A stretch of 49,848 nucleotides of DNA from Oleiharenicola sp. (lineage in GTDB: Bacteria > Verrucomicrobiota > Verrucomicrobiia > Opitutales > Opitutaceae), in contig JANYDW010000055.1 of assembly GCA_025363455.1 (NCBI GenBank), positions 1 to 49,848 on the forward strand. The letters run 5' to 3'. How positions within the stretch are numbered: position 1 is the first letter of the stretch; each line of letters starts with the position of its first letter. A program made the translations under genes and the position numbers. The notes below the pieces were generated by a model. That model made no database searches. It was not told the origin of the DNA and saw only the letters and a list, made by a program, of their open reading frames with translations. Below are positions 1 through 8,400 of this stretch, piece by piece.

Positions 1-63
1 GACCACGACCGGCACGGCCTGACCACGACCCAACGATCCAGCTTGATTACACCCCTGCCCATC

Positions 64-645
64 CTATGACCAATCCACCCTCAGGGTGGCTGGTTTTGAA
101 GTGGCCACAACTGGCCGGTTTTGAAGTGGCCACTGACAACCGGTTGAACTGACGATAAATTCCTTGGCTTCGCGTATTCCGCCTTTCAACCAATGCAGCG
201 ACAGTGGCTTAGCCTCAATGTAGGAACGTAGCTTCGTGCTCACCGAAATTTCGTGAGTTTCATTGCTGTCGGTGACCACCGTTGCGCGGACCACATCCGT
301 TCCGTTGCGCAGCTTCGACCGGAACCTGAGAGTAATTTCACCAGTTTTTCCGGCTTCGATCCCGTGCGTCGGCATCGAGGTTTGGATACAATCGCATTCG
401 GTTCTTACCTCTAGGACTCTGACGGTAGATTGAGAAGTGTTCTTAAATAGAAACACGGCTTTAGCCTCCTGGTTGTCTATTGGAAGCTCGGACTCAATCC
501 GCGATTGTTCAAACACCAGTTGGGTTGCTCTCAACGATGGAGAGAAGGTCAGTGCACAGCTGCCAGCGACAATGAACGATCTCAAGCACGCCAGAAGAGT
601 GTTTGGACTAACGTTCAGCCCGTGACCTGTATTATGCGCCAACAT
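64..645 (-). CDS. DUF1573-type periplasmic protein, 3' end replaced by IS end
   Basis: The 193-residue product resembles DUF1573 (Ig-like/ASPM-type beta domain) proteins, which are exported proteins of unclear function. A hydrophobic stretch at about residues 16-42 looks like a signal peptide. The motif ECDC near residue 85 and the following G-E-I-T-L segment fit the family's core. The last 20 or so residues are read from the IS21-like terminal repeats at 87-138, so the natural C-terminus is lost. The gene follows the unknown gene at 705-1220 by 59 bases on the same strand and is probably co-transcribed with it. The start at 645 has GAGG four bases upstream. The family call is moderate; the truncation is read directly from the sequence. 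Confidence 0.55.
   Translation of the reverse strand: MLAHNTGHGLNVSPNTLLACLRSFIVAGSCALTFSPSLRATQLVFEQSRIESELPIDNQEAKAVFLFKNTSQSTVRVLEVRTECDCIQTSMPTHGIEAGKTGEITLRFRSKLRNGTDVVRATVVTDSNETHEISVSTKLRSYIEAKPLSLHWLKGGIREAKEFIVSSTGCQWPLQNRPVVATSKPATLRVDWS
87..138 (-). mobile_element. End of an IS21-like insertion sequence (terminal repeats)
   Basis: Two 22-bp direct repeats lie at 87-108 and 112-133, differing at one base and spaced 25 bp apart. Read on the minus strand each is GTGGCCACTTCAAAACC plus five bases, and the block starts with TGTCA at 138-134. Multiple subterminal repeats behind a TG end are typical of IS21-family elements. The IS body would lie to the left, outside the window; a further direct repeat, GACCACGACC, occurs at 1-10 and 21-30. 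No transposase gene is visible, so the family call is an inference from end structure. Confidence 0.5.
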
Positions 646-704
646 GGCCTCAATTCAGGCGCTGTTGTTGATCTCCCCGGAACGCGAGAATGGTTCCGGT
701 GCGG

Positions 705-1220
705 CTAATAGGAAGCTTCAGCAATCCGCAATACAATGGATGTTCTTGTGGGATCCAATTCGGCGAAAATTCTCCAGACGAGCCCCTTACCGATACCTGG
801 ATCGGCGAGGAAGAATGTACCACCATTCTTGCTCAGCTTTATCGGAGTTTCACCAGCTCGACCATCATATCCATTCGGCTTAAATATGGTTTGCGCTTCG
901 CCTTTGCCCAGTTTTTCACTCAGGATCTGATCCAAGATTTTCCGGCTCTCATCGTCGAGAGGTTCTATAACGACCGGAAAGCGGGAGTTGTTTTGACCAG
1001 TTGGCCATGTGCTAGGTTTCGCCGGCGGAAACTTAAGAACAATTCCCCATGGTGCCGCTTCATTTTCGGTAGCAACAATTCGAATCCCGTCCTTCTCGAA
1101 TTGCTCAATGCTCTTCACCGCCAAATGTAGTTCGATAGACCCCTTGTTAATGACAGTGCGACCAAAGAATATCGATGGTAGCACCAGCATAATAGTTAAG
1201 ATTCTGGGCATGAATTTCAT
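705..1220 (-). CDS. Hypothetical exported protein
   Basis: This 171-residue protein is not recognised. Residues 4-20 form a hydrophobic segment behind a short basic start, consistent with a signal peptide or anchor. The rest is mixed, soluble-looking sequence with no cysteines and no motif I can name. It lies between a 5'-truncated gene (1237-1560) and the DUF1573 gene (64-645), all on the minus strand with short gaps, so the three may be the remains of one operon for exported proteins. GC content is visibly lower than in the core genes to the right, suggesting acquired DNA. Confidence 0.5.
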   Translation of the reverse strand: MKFMPRILTIMLVLPSIFFGRTVINKGSIELHLAVKSIEQFEKDGIRIVATENEAAPWGIVLKFPPAKPSTWPTGQNNSRFPVVIEPLDDESRKILDQILSEKLGKGEAQTIFKPNGYDGRAGETPIKLSKNGGTFFLADPGIGKGLVWRIFAELDPTRTSIVLRIAEASY

Positions 1221-1236
1221 CGGAGGTATTTTGTCC

Positions 1237-1560
1237 CTAGGGTGTAATTTCCCAAACTAGTCCGGTAGTCGGAGGCGACCCGCCCCATACGAGATATGAT
1301 AGAGCTTTAACGGGATCTTCTAGTTTCGCTTTTCCGGTCGAGGAATCAATTATTTGGATTTTGGCGCCGACCTTGCGGATAACCAATGCATGATTTGGAT
1401 CAAAGTTAACGAGTCCGCTTTTATCCTTGGTGTCTAGAACATTCCCAACGATTAGCACCTTACCGGCGTTTAACTTGTCCATTACGTCCTGATCATTAAG
1501 TGACGTTGTTGCTGAGCAAGCCACGGGGGTCAGGACGCGTATTCGGAGGTCGCCGCTCAT
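1237..1560 (-). pseudogene. 5'-truncated gene fragment, possibly a cysteine-peptidase-like C-terminus
   Basis: The open frame is 107 codons, but its first 16 codons are read out of the cassette repeat that starts at 1514. Only the part from about codon 17 onward is old coding sequence. That part has an L-x-A-G-K-V-L-I-V-G strand followed by N-H-A-L-V-I and I-I-D-S-S-T-G. This pattern recalls the His-containing half of papain-like (C39 or calpain) peptidases, where the catalytic Cys half would lie upstream and is missing here. That functional guess is weak. The truncation by cassette insertion at about 1513/1514 is well supported because the same repeat occurs elsewhere (2995) in a different context. 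Confidence 0.45.
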
Positions 1561-1580
1561 TTACTCGCGGCAAATCCACG
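1514..1580 (+). repeat. Cassette left repeat, copy A1
   Basis: This segment starts GAGCAAGCCACGGGGGTCAG and matches 2995-3062 almost base for base over the first 50 positions, with scattered differences after that. Similarity fades into the antitoxin coding start near 1616. It is the left flank of a toxin-antitoxin cassette. Confidence 0.75.
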
Positions 1581-1624
1581 GTCGAATCCCTGTCGTTCCC
1601 AGCTAGCTTCCGGCCATCAGCACG

Positions 1625-1810
1625 GTGCAGGAAATCGAGCAGGCTATCAGCCGGCTTTCCCCGAAGGAAATCCGCCAGGTGCGCGATTGGATCGAACACC
1701 AGCTCGAGGATCAGCTGCAGATGACCGATGAATTCAAGGGCCAGATCGAGAATTCGGAGCGCCAGATGGCCGTGGGCCAGCGTCCGCGCACTCGATCCGC
1801 CCAGGAATGA
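1625..1810 (+). CDS. Antitoxin of a RelE/ParE-type pair
   Basis: The 61-residue protein begins with a short amphipathic helix of the type EIxxAIxxLSPxE, which is common in small antitoxins that pair with RelE/ParE toxins. The rest is charged and probably disordered. It overlaps the toxin ORF by four bases (ATGA, 1807-1810), the usual arrangement. The GTG start at 1625 is the first usable start after an in-frame TAG at 1604. An ATC triplet at 1616 occupies the position where an ATG would be expected by comparison with related antitoxins and with the relic at 3097. The role as a neutralising partner is inferred from position and family resemblance. Confidence 0.6.
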   Translation: MQEIEQAISRLSPKEIRQVRDWIEHQLEDQLQMTDEFKGQIENSERQMAVGQRPRTRSAQE

Positions 1811-2136
1811 GCCGCGCCCTGCAGGTTTACTACCCCGCGTTCAACGAGGTGTTTCTGCGACTGCCAGACAACGTGCGACAGCGCATTGAGGCAGGCGTCG
1901 ATGACATGGGCCTGAGATTGAGCAGCTACCCGCACTATCGCATGTCCGGCGGCCACCGCTATCGCCTCCGAGTTGGAGACTACCGGGTTATCTACACATT
2001 CGATCTCGTTCGAAATGAAATCCACCTGCTGGCAGTGGCCATCGTCGTGAGATTTATCGGTGAGGCCAATAGCTCGGCTCTTAAAACGCTGAGTTCGCGA
2101 AGAGCGCGGAGTCAGGCATCGGGGTTTCCAAATTAG
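1807..2136 (+). CDS. RelE/ParE-family toxin with a frameshifted C-terminus
   Basis: Residues 1-78 match the RelE/ParE fold: helix NVRQRIEAGV, then strands with YRLRVGDYRVIYTF and NEIHLLAV. Such toxins are mRNA endonucleases or gyrase poisons. After LLAV the frame reads AIVVRFIG, which is not family-like. Adding one G to the GTGGCC at 2035-2040 would restore GHRREIYR followed by TGA at 2061-2063, the standard family ending. So one base appears deleted, and the extra 24 residues up to 2136 are an artefact of the shifted frame. Either the toxin is inactivated or this is a sequencing error. It is coupled to the antitoxin by a 4-base overlap. Confidence 0.7.
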   Translation: MSRALQVYYPAFNEVFLRLPDNVRQRIEAGVDDMGLRLSSYPHYRMSGGHRYRLRVGDYRVIYTFDLVRNEIHLLAVAIVVRFIGEANSSALKTLSSRRARSQASGFPN

Positions 2137-2213
2137 CGGTGATTAGCGCCCATTAGCGGTTAACCGGATTGGATGTCTCCGCGGGCTCTGCGGTCTCCGC
2201 GTTTAACGGATCG
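2132..2213 (+). repeat. Cassette right repeat, copy B1
   Basis: It begins with three degenerate copies of ATTAGCGG, then TTAACCGG and a CT-rich tail ending CTCCGCGTTTAACGGAT. The same order occurs at 3373-3457. The block sits directly behind the toxin gene. Confidence 0.7.
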
Positions 2214-2270
2214 GGAGTGAGCGGAAACGACGGGATTCGGCGAGTCCGTCCTAGGGGACGCGGTCCGTCC

Positions 2271-2304
2271 AGAAAATGAAAAAGGCGCCTTGGGCGGGCG
2301 CCTT
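2271..2304 (-). terminator. Terminator-like hairpin on the minus strand
   Basis: The arms 2282-2289 and 2297-2304 (AAGGCGCC/GGCGCCTT) pair. On the minus strand they are followed by TTTTTCATTTT. No minus-strand gene lies directly upstream, so it may be a displaced terminator or part of the repeat cluster. Confidence 0.4.
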
Positions 2305-2306
2305 GG

Positions 2307-2333
2307 AAATCGGGGCGTAAAGCCCCTCCTACA
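2307..2333 (+). repeat. REP-like hairpin, copy C1
   Basis: A 27-base unit with stem GGGGC/GCCCC and tail TCCTACA. It is identical to 3469-3495 except for one base in the loop. It is the third shared element of the toxin-antitoxin cassettes. Confidence 0.7.
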
Positions 2334-2567
2334 TTCGGGACACTGCGAACACGTCAGGACTTTGGACAGCAAGCTTTGACCACGCTCTTTTGGCTCGATT
2401 CCTTACCTGACGTGTTTGCAGTGTTCCTCCAGGATTCATCCCGGCCTGTATGACCGCATGCTGGCGGCCTCAGGTAAGGTTCCGGTAATGTTCCTCTGCT
2501 ACAATGACGGCGCGAATTCAGACCGCCCGGGCCCACCCCGGCGAACAACCCCGACCATTCAAATCCC

Positions 2568-2981
2568 ATGAAACGAAAAATCCTCCTGCCCCTCCTGCTG
2601 CTTTGCAGCGCCCTGCTCCCGCCCGCCGCGCTCGCGAAGGATTCCGACAAGAAGCACGCCGCCGAGGCCGACCTGAAGACCCAGGCCAAGGTCACTGAGA
2701 CCGAGGCCCAGAAAATTGCCCTGGCCAAGGCGCCGGGCGGCAAGATTCAATCCGGTGAACTGGAGGAGGAGAAAGGCGCCCTGATCTGGTCGTTCGACAT
2801 CGCCATGCCCGGGACCAAGGACATCACCGAGGTCGCCGTGGACGCCAAGACCGGCGCCATCGTCTCGGTTGTCACCGAGACCCCGAAGGAGCAGAAGAAG
2901 GAGCGCAAGGAGGACAAAAAGGAGCACAAGAAACACGAGAAGAAAGAGAAGGACGACGACGAGAAAGACGAAATGAAATAA
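2568..2981 (+). CDS. PepSY-domain exported protein with a lysine-rich tail
   Basis: This 137-residue protein has a clear signal peptide (MKRK, a leucine-rich core, then ALA at about residues 21-23). One PepSY domain follows at about residues 38-105: ITETEAQKIALAKAPGG-like opening, then GALIWSFDIAMPG and EVAVDAKTGAIVSV, the typical two-half pattern. PepSY domains are small periplasmic or extracellular modules thought to bind or inhibit peptidases. The last 30 residues are almost entirely K, E and D, an unusual highly charged tail. The gene stands alone between the two toxin-antitoxin cassettes, and the left repeat of the second cassette starts 14 bases after its stop codon. Confidence 0.8.
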   Translation: MKRKILLPLLLLCSALLPPAALAKDSDKKHAAEADLKTQAKVTETEAQKIALAKAPGGKIQSGELEEEKGALIWSFDIAMPGTKDITEVAVDAKTGAIVSVVTETPKEQKKERKEDKKEHKKHEKKEKDDDEKDEMK

Positions 2982-2994
2982 GAGGCTCCGAAGG

Positions 2995-3062
2995 GAGCAA
3001 GCCACGGGGGTCAGGACGCGTATTCGGAGATCGCCGATCATTCACTCGGGACAAATCCGCAG
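2995..3062 (+). repeat. Cassette left repeat, copy A2
   Basis: Second copy of the left flank seen at 1514. The first 34 bases are identical, and only isolated substitutions occur in the next 30. Confidence 0.75.
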
Positions 3063-3096
3063 TTAAATCGCCGCCCTGCCCGCCTAGTTTCCGGTC

Positions 3097-3328
3097 ATCA
3101 CCAAGCTCGCGGAAATCCAGGAGGCGATCCGGCAGCTGGCTCCTCAGGAGCAGCAAGAATTGCTGCATTGGCTGGGATGTGAAGCGGGAGGAGACGCCAG
3201 CGATGCTGGCCGCGATTGATGAGGGGCTGCACTCGTTGCAGACCAAAGGTACGCAACCATTCACCCGGGCCCAACTTGAGCAGAGGGTCCGGCAATCCAT
3301 AGTCCAAACCCGGAGCTTTAACCACTAA
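3097..3328 (+). pseudogene. Antitoxin relic (frameshifted, no toxin)
   Basis: The first frame reads LAEIQEAIRQLAPQEQQELL then HWLG, like the start of small antitoxins. It stops early in the original frame at a TGA near 3217. A different frame from about 3175 continues with DVKREETPAMLAAIDEG and ends at the TAA at 3326. This is the second half expected of the same type of antitoxin. The start position carries ATC rather than ATG. No toxin gene follows; the right repeat B2 comes instead. Reading two halves of one protein in two frames shows a broken gene. Confidence 0.6.
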
Positions 3329-3372
3329 TCCACACTCATGGAGCACCAATCAGGACGAGGCTCGTTCTCCCC

Positions 3373-3457
3373 ATTAGTGTCTATTAGTGGTCATTAGTGG
3401 TTAACCGGTTTGGAAACCTCCGCGATCTCTGCGCCCTCCGCGTTTAGTGGATTGGGG
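3373..3457 (+). repeat. Cassette right repeat, copy B2
   Basis: Three degenerate ATTAGTGG units, then TTAACCGGTTTGG and a CT-rich tail ending CTCCGCGTTTAGTGGATTGG. It is colinear with the block at 2132-2213. Confidence 0.7.
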
Positions 3458-3468
3458 ATCGAACGTGA

Positions 3469-3495
3469 AAATCGGGGCATAAAGCCCCTCCTACA
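3469..3495 (+). repeat. REP-like hairpin, copy C2
   Basis: Same 27-base unit as at 2307-2333 with one loop substitution. Confidence 0.7.
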
Positions 3496-3568
3496 GTTAA
3501 GGCAGAGCCCAGCGGGATCAGCCGTCGCATGGCCCATGGCTGACAGGGCGTGTGCCCTCCCCAAGACA

Positions 3569-3625
3569 AACGCGCTGGGGAGCAGCGCGTTCCACCTTGG
3601 CCCGGCGACGAGCGCCGGCCCTACA
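3569..3625 (+). repeat. REP-type palindromes before gltD terminator
   Basis: Two adjacent hairpins: AACGCGCT/AGCGCGTT at 3569-3576 and 3584-3591, and a GGCCCGGCG-type stem at 3599-3621 followed by CTACA. The rest of 3496-3670 shows no gene. GTTCCACC and CTACA flanks recur at other hairpins in this window (17715-17790, 19590-19625). Confidence 0.55.
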
Positions 3626-3670
3626 TTCAAACAGTTCCTCCTCACTCAGGGTTTTGCGCTTTTTGTGGCC

Positions 3671-3698
3671 AAAAAAAGGCGCCCGGTTGGGAGCGCCT
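3671..3698 (-). terminator. Intrinsic terminator of the glt genes
   Basis: On the minus strand a stem AGGCGC/GCGCCT (3698-3693 and 3682-3677) is followed by a run of seven T (3677-3671). It lies 42 bases beyond the gltD stop codon, the right place for the end of the gltBD message. Confidence 0.8.
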
Positions 3699-3740
3699 GA
3701 TTGGCTACCAGGCAAACGTGCCCGGAGGGCCCGTTCCACC

Positions 3741-5234
3741 TTACGGCAAGTCTGTGCTGCCCATCAGATACCGGTCGCACTCACGGGCGGCTCCACGTCC
3801 CTCGTTGAAGGCCCAGACTACCAGAGACTGACCGCGACGGCAGTCGCCGGCGGCGAAGACTCCCTTGATGCTCGTAGTGTACTTCTCGTGCTCGGCTTTG
3901 ATGTTGGATCTCGGGTCGGTCTCGAGGTTGAGCTCCTTCAGGAGGGGCTGCTCGGGTCCGAGAAAACCCATGGCGAGGAGGACGAGCTGCGCTGGGCGGG
4001 TCTTCTCCGTGCCGGCGACTTCCTGCGGCACGAACTGGCCCTTGTCGTTCTTGCCCCACTTGATCTCGACGGTGACGAGCTCCTTCACGTTGCCTGCAGC
4101 ATCACCGATGAACTTCTTGACCGTGGTCACGTAGATGCGGGGATCGGCGCCGAACTTCGCGGCGGCCTCCTCCTGGCCATAATCCAGCTTGTACGTCTTG
4201 GGCCACTCGGGCCAGGGATTGTCGGCCGCGCGGTCTAGCGGCGGCTTGGGGAGAATCTCGATCTGCAACAGGCTCTTGCAGCCGTGGCGCATCGACGTGC
4301 CGACGCAGTCCGTGCCGGTGTCACCGCCGCCGATGACGACGACGTCCTTGCCGGTGGCGAGGATGGGGCTCTTCCCGTTGTGGCCGAGCACGGCCTTGGT
4401 GTTGGCGGTGAGAAACTCCATCGCGAAGTGCACGCCCTTCAGGCTGCGGCCCTCGATGGGCAGGTCGCGGGGCTGCGTGGCGCCGGTGCAGATGACCGTG
4501 GCGTCGTATTCCTTGAGGAAGATCGCGGGCTCGACGTTGTCGTTGTCCCCCGTGCCGACGCTGGCATTGCAGATGAACTTGATGCCCTCCGCCTCCATAA
4601 GCTTGATGCGGCGCAGGACAACCTCCTGCTTGTCGAGCTTCATGTTGGGGATGCCGTACATGAGCAGGCCGCCCGGGCGGTCGGCGCGCTCGAAGACGGT
4701 GACCGTGTGGCCGGCGCGATTGAGCTGCGCGGCGGCGGACAGGCCGGCGGGGCCGGAGCCGATGACGGCGACCTTCTTCCCGGTGCGAATCTTGGGCGCC
4801 TCGGGGATGACCCAGCCTTCCGCCCAGCCCTTGTCGACGATGGCGGCCTCGATGTTCTTGATCGTGACCGGCGGGTTGTTGATGCCGAGCACGCACGAGC
4901 CCTCACAGGGCGCCGGGCAGACGCGGCCGGTGAACTCGGGGAAATTGTTCGTCTTGTGCAGGCGCTCCAGCGCCTCGTGCCAGAGGCCGCGGTAAACGAG
5001 GTCGTTCCACTCCGGGATGAGGTTGTTGATCGGGCAGCCCGACGCCATGCCGCTGATGAGCTTGCCGGTGTGGCAGAATGGAATGCCGCAATCCATGCAG
5101 CGCGCGCCCTGGGTCCGGAGCTTCTTCTCCTCCATGTGCTCGTGGAATTCCTTCCAGTCGCCCACGCGCGCGCTCGGCGAGCGATCGGTCGGCAGTTCCC
5201 GGAGATATTCGATGAAGCCTGTTGGTTTACCCAT
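3741..5234 (-). CDS. gltD: Glutamate synthase (NADPH) small subunit
   Basis: The 497-residue protein is the beta subunit of bacterial glutamate synthase. It oxidises NADPH and passes electrons through FAD and Fe-S clusters to the large subunit for conversion of 2-oxoglutarate and glutamine to two glutamate. The N-terminal cysteine-rich domain shows CMDCGIPFC near residue 46 and CPAPCEGSC near residue 106. The FAD-binding GSGPAGL is near residue 158, and the NADPH-binding [12 protein letters not shown] near residue 298. Length is close to the family norm. It lies 227 bases downstream of gltB on the same strand and is followed by an intrinsic terminator at 3671-3698. Confidence 0.95.
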   Translation of the reverse strand: MGKPTGFIEYLRELPTDRSPSARVGDWKEFHEHMEEKKLRTQGARCMDCGIPFCHTGKLISGMASGCPINNLIPEWNDLVYRGLWHEALERLHKTNNFPEFTGRVCPAPCEGSCVLGINNPPVTIKNIEAAIVDKGWAEGWVIPEAPKIRTGKKVAVIGSGPAGLSAAAQLNRAGHTVTVFERADRPGGLLMYGIPNMKLDKQEVVLRRIKLMEAEGIKFICNASVGTGDNDNVEPAIFLKEYDATVICTGATQPRDLPIEGRSLKGVHFAMEFLTANTKAVLGHNGKSPILATGKDVVVIGGGDTGTDCVGTSMRHGCKSLLQIEILPKPPLDRAADNPWPEWPKTYKLDYGQEEAAAKFGADPRIYVTTVKKFIGDAAGNVKELVTVEIKWGKNDKGQFVPQEVAGTEKTRPAQLVLLAMGFLGPEQPLLKELNLETDPRSNIKAEHEKYTTSIKGVFAAGDCRRGQSLVVWAFNEGRGAARECDRYLMGSTDLP

Positions 5235-5242
5235 GGGTTGGA

Positions 5243-5457
5243 AAAGGCTGAAGGGCTGAAAGGCTGAAGTGCTGAATCATGGGGAACGAAAAGATGGAAA
5301 TGGCTGAAAAACTAAAGGACTGAAGTGCTGAAGGTATTTCATGTATGCGCTGGTATCGGTTCGGAGGTCGGAAAATCGCCTGCAAGCAGGCTCCAACAAT
5401 GGGATGTGATAATTGAGGGTTATTTCAGCCTTTCAGCTATTCAGTCTTTCAGCTCTT
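5243..5457. repeat. GGCTGAA heptamer runs flanking the gltB-gltD gap
   Basis: Next to gltD the plus strand has a run of GGCTGAA-like units (5250-5275, further ones to 5330). Next to gltB (about 5425-5457) the complementary TTTCAGCC-like units occur, so the gap is bordered by an inverted pair of heptamer arrays. Half of a REP, TCGCCTGCAAGCAGGCTCC, lies at 5376-5394. No ORF in the gap looks real. Confidence 0.55.
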
Positions 5458-5461
5458 GCGC

Positions 5462-8400
5462 TCAGTTGCCCCCGACGCGGGAGGTGTCGCGCGCGTTTTC
5501 CTCGAAGGCGGACATGATCGCCTCGTCGCCGGTGAGGCCGGAGGCCTGGGCGCGGTCGATGCAGGCGAGCATGCGCTTGTAGTCCTTGGGCATCACCTTG
5601 ACGAACTTCGGGACGAAAGCGTCCCAGTTCGCGAGGACAGCCTTCGCGCGCTCGCTCTTCGTGTAGTCGACGTGCTTCTGGATCATGGCCTTCACGAGCG
5701 CTATTTCCTTGGCGTCGGTGAGCTGCTCGATGCCGACCATCTGGGTGTTGACGCGGCCGGCGAAATCGCCGCCCTCGTCGAGCACGTAGCCCACGCCGCC
5801 GGACATGCCGGCGCCGAAGTTGCGGCCGGCGCGACCGAGCACGACGACGTTGCCGCCGGTCATGTACTCGCAGCCGTTGTCGCCGATGCCCTCGACCACG
5901 ACCGTGGCGCCGGAGTTGCGGACGCCGAAGCGCTCGCCGGCCATGCCGCGAATGTAGGCCTCGCCGGCGCTGGCGCCGTAGAAGGCCACGTTGCCGATGA
6001 TCATGTTTTCCTCGGCCTTGAAGGTAGCCTTCGCGTCCGGGAAGATGATGAGCTTGCCGCCGGAGAGGCCCTTGCCGAAGTAGTCATTGGCATCGCCCTC
6101 GATGGAGAGCGTCATGCCGCGCGTGACGAAGGCGCCGAAGCTCTGGCCGGCGGAGCCCTTGAACTTGAACTTGATGGAGTCCTCGGGGAGTCCCTTGGCG
6201 CCGTGCTTCTTGGTGATCTCGCCGGAGGTGATGGTGCCGGTGACGCGGTTGACGTTGCGGATAGGGAGCTCGGCGACGACCTTCTCGCCCTGCTCGATCG
6301 CGGGCTGCGCGAGCGCGAGGAGCGTGGTCATGTCGTAGGAGCGGTCGATGCCGTGGTCCTGCTTCTGCGAGCAGAAGCGCCCGACCTCGGGGCCGACGTC
6401 CGGTTGGTAGAGGATGTTGGAGAAGTCGAGGCCCTTGGCCTTCCAATGGTCGACGGCCGAGCGCGCCTCGAGGCGGTCGGTGCGGCCGATCATCTCCTCG
6501 ACGGTGCGGAAGCCGAGCGAGGCCATGAGCTCGCGCATGTCCGTCGCGATGAACTTCATGAAGTTCACGACGTGTTCGGGCTTGCCGGAGAACTTGGCGC
6601 GGAGCTGCGGGTCCTGCGTGGCGACGCCGGCGGGACAGGTGTTGAGGTGGCAGACGCGCATCATGATGCAGCCCGTGGCGACGAGCGGCGCGGTGGCGAA
6701 GCCGAACTCCTCGGCGCCGAGCAAGGCGGCGATGATGACGTCGCGGCCGGTCTTGAGCTGGCCGTCGGTCTCGACCGCGATGCGCGAGCGAAGGTTGTTG
6801 AGGACGAGGGTCTGGTGGGTCTCGGCGAGGCCGAGCTCCCATGGGAGGCCCGCGTGCTGGAGGGAAGTCTGCGGCGAGGCACCGGTGCCGCCGTCATAGC
6901 CGGAGATCAGGACGACGTCCGCGTGGGCCTTGGCGACGCCGGCGGCGATGGTGCCGACGCCGACCTCGGAGACGAGCTTCACGGAGATGCGCGCGTCCTT
7001 GTTGCCGTTCTTGAGGTCGTGGATGAGCTCCGCGAGATCCTCGATGGAATAGATGTCGTGGTGCGGCGGCGGGGAGATGAGGCCGACGCCGGCGGTGGTG
7101 CCGCGGGTCTTGGCGACCCAGGGATAAACCTTGGTGCCGGGCAACTGGCCACCCTCGCCGGGCTTGGCGCCCTGGGCCATCTTGATCTGGAGCTCGCGCG
7201 CGTTGACGAGGTATTCGCTCGTGACGCCGAAGCGGCCGGAGGCCACCTGCTTGATGGCGGAGTTCTTGGAATCACCCTGGGCGTTGGTCCAGCTGAAGCG
7301 TTCGGAGTCCTCGCCGCCCTCGCCCGTGTTGGACTTGCCGCCGATGCGGTTCATGGCGATGGCGAGCGTCTCGTGGGCCTCCTTCGAGATGGAGCCGTAG
7401 GACATGGCGCCCGTCTTGAAGCGCTTCATGATCTTTTCGATCGACTCGACCTCCTCGAGCGGGATGGCCGGGCCGGCCTTGAAGTCGAGGAGCGAGCGCA
7501 GCGTGCAGAGGTTCTTCGACTGCTCGTTGACGAGCTTGGCGTAGGCCGTGTAAGCGGCCTTGCTCTCGGTGCGGACGGCCTTTTGGAGAGCGTGCACGGA
7601 CTCGGGCGTGAAGAGATGGGCCTCGCCGCTGGAGCGCCACTGGTAGAGGCCGCCGACGGGCAACACGTGGCCGTTGACCTGGCGGTCCGGGTACGCGAGG
7701 CGGTGGCGCATGAGGACTTCCTGGGCGATGACATCCAGGCCGATGCCGCCGACGCGCGAAGGCGTCCAGGTGAAGTAGTGGTCGACGACGTCCTGGCGGA
7801 GGCCGAGTGCCTCGAACACCTGGGCGCCGCGGTAGGACTGGACGGCGGAGATGCCCATCTTGGACATGACCTTGATGACGCCCTTTGAGGCGGCCTTCAC
7901 GAAGTTGGCGCAGGCCTTCTTGTGGTCGATGGCGGGCAGCATGCCCTCGCGGATCATGTCGTCGATCGTCTCGAACGCGACGTAGGGGTTGATGGCGCTG
8001 CAGCCGTAGCCGATGAGCAGCGCGAAGTGGTGGACCTCGCGGGCGTCGCCCGTCTCGAGCACGAGCGACACGCGGGTGCGCAGGCCCTCGCGGATGAGGT
8101 AGTGGTGCAGGCCGGCGACGGCGAGCAGCGACGGGATCGGGGCGTATTCCCGGGTGACGCCGCGGTCGGAAAGGATGAGGACGTTGACCTCCTCCTCCTC
8201 GATCATGCGGCGGGCCATCATGGAGAGCTCCTCCATGGACTTGGCCAGGCCCTTCTCGCCGCGGGCGACGCGGAAGAGGATAGGCAGCACACCCATCTTG
8301 AGGCCGGGGAGATTGGTGCGGCGGATCTTGGCGAATTCCTCGTTGGTGAGGACGGGCCACTTCAGCTCGACGCGGCGGCAGGCCGTGGGCTGCGGGTTGA

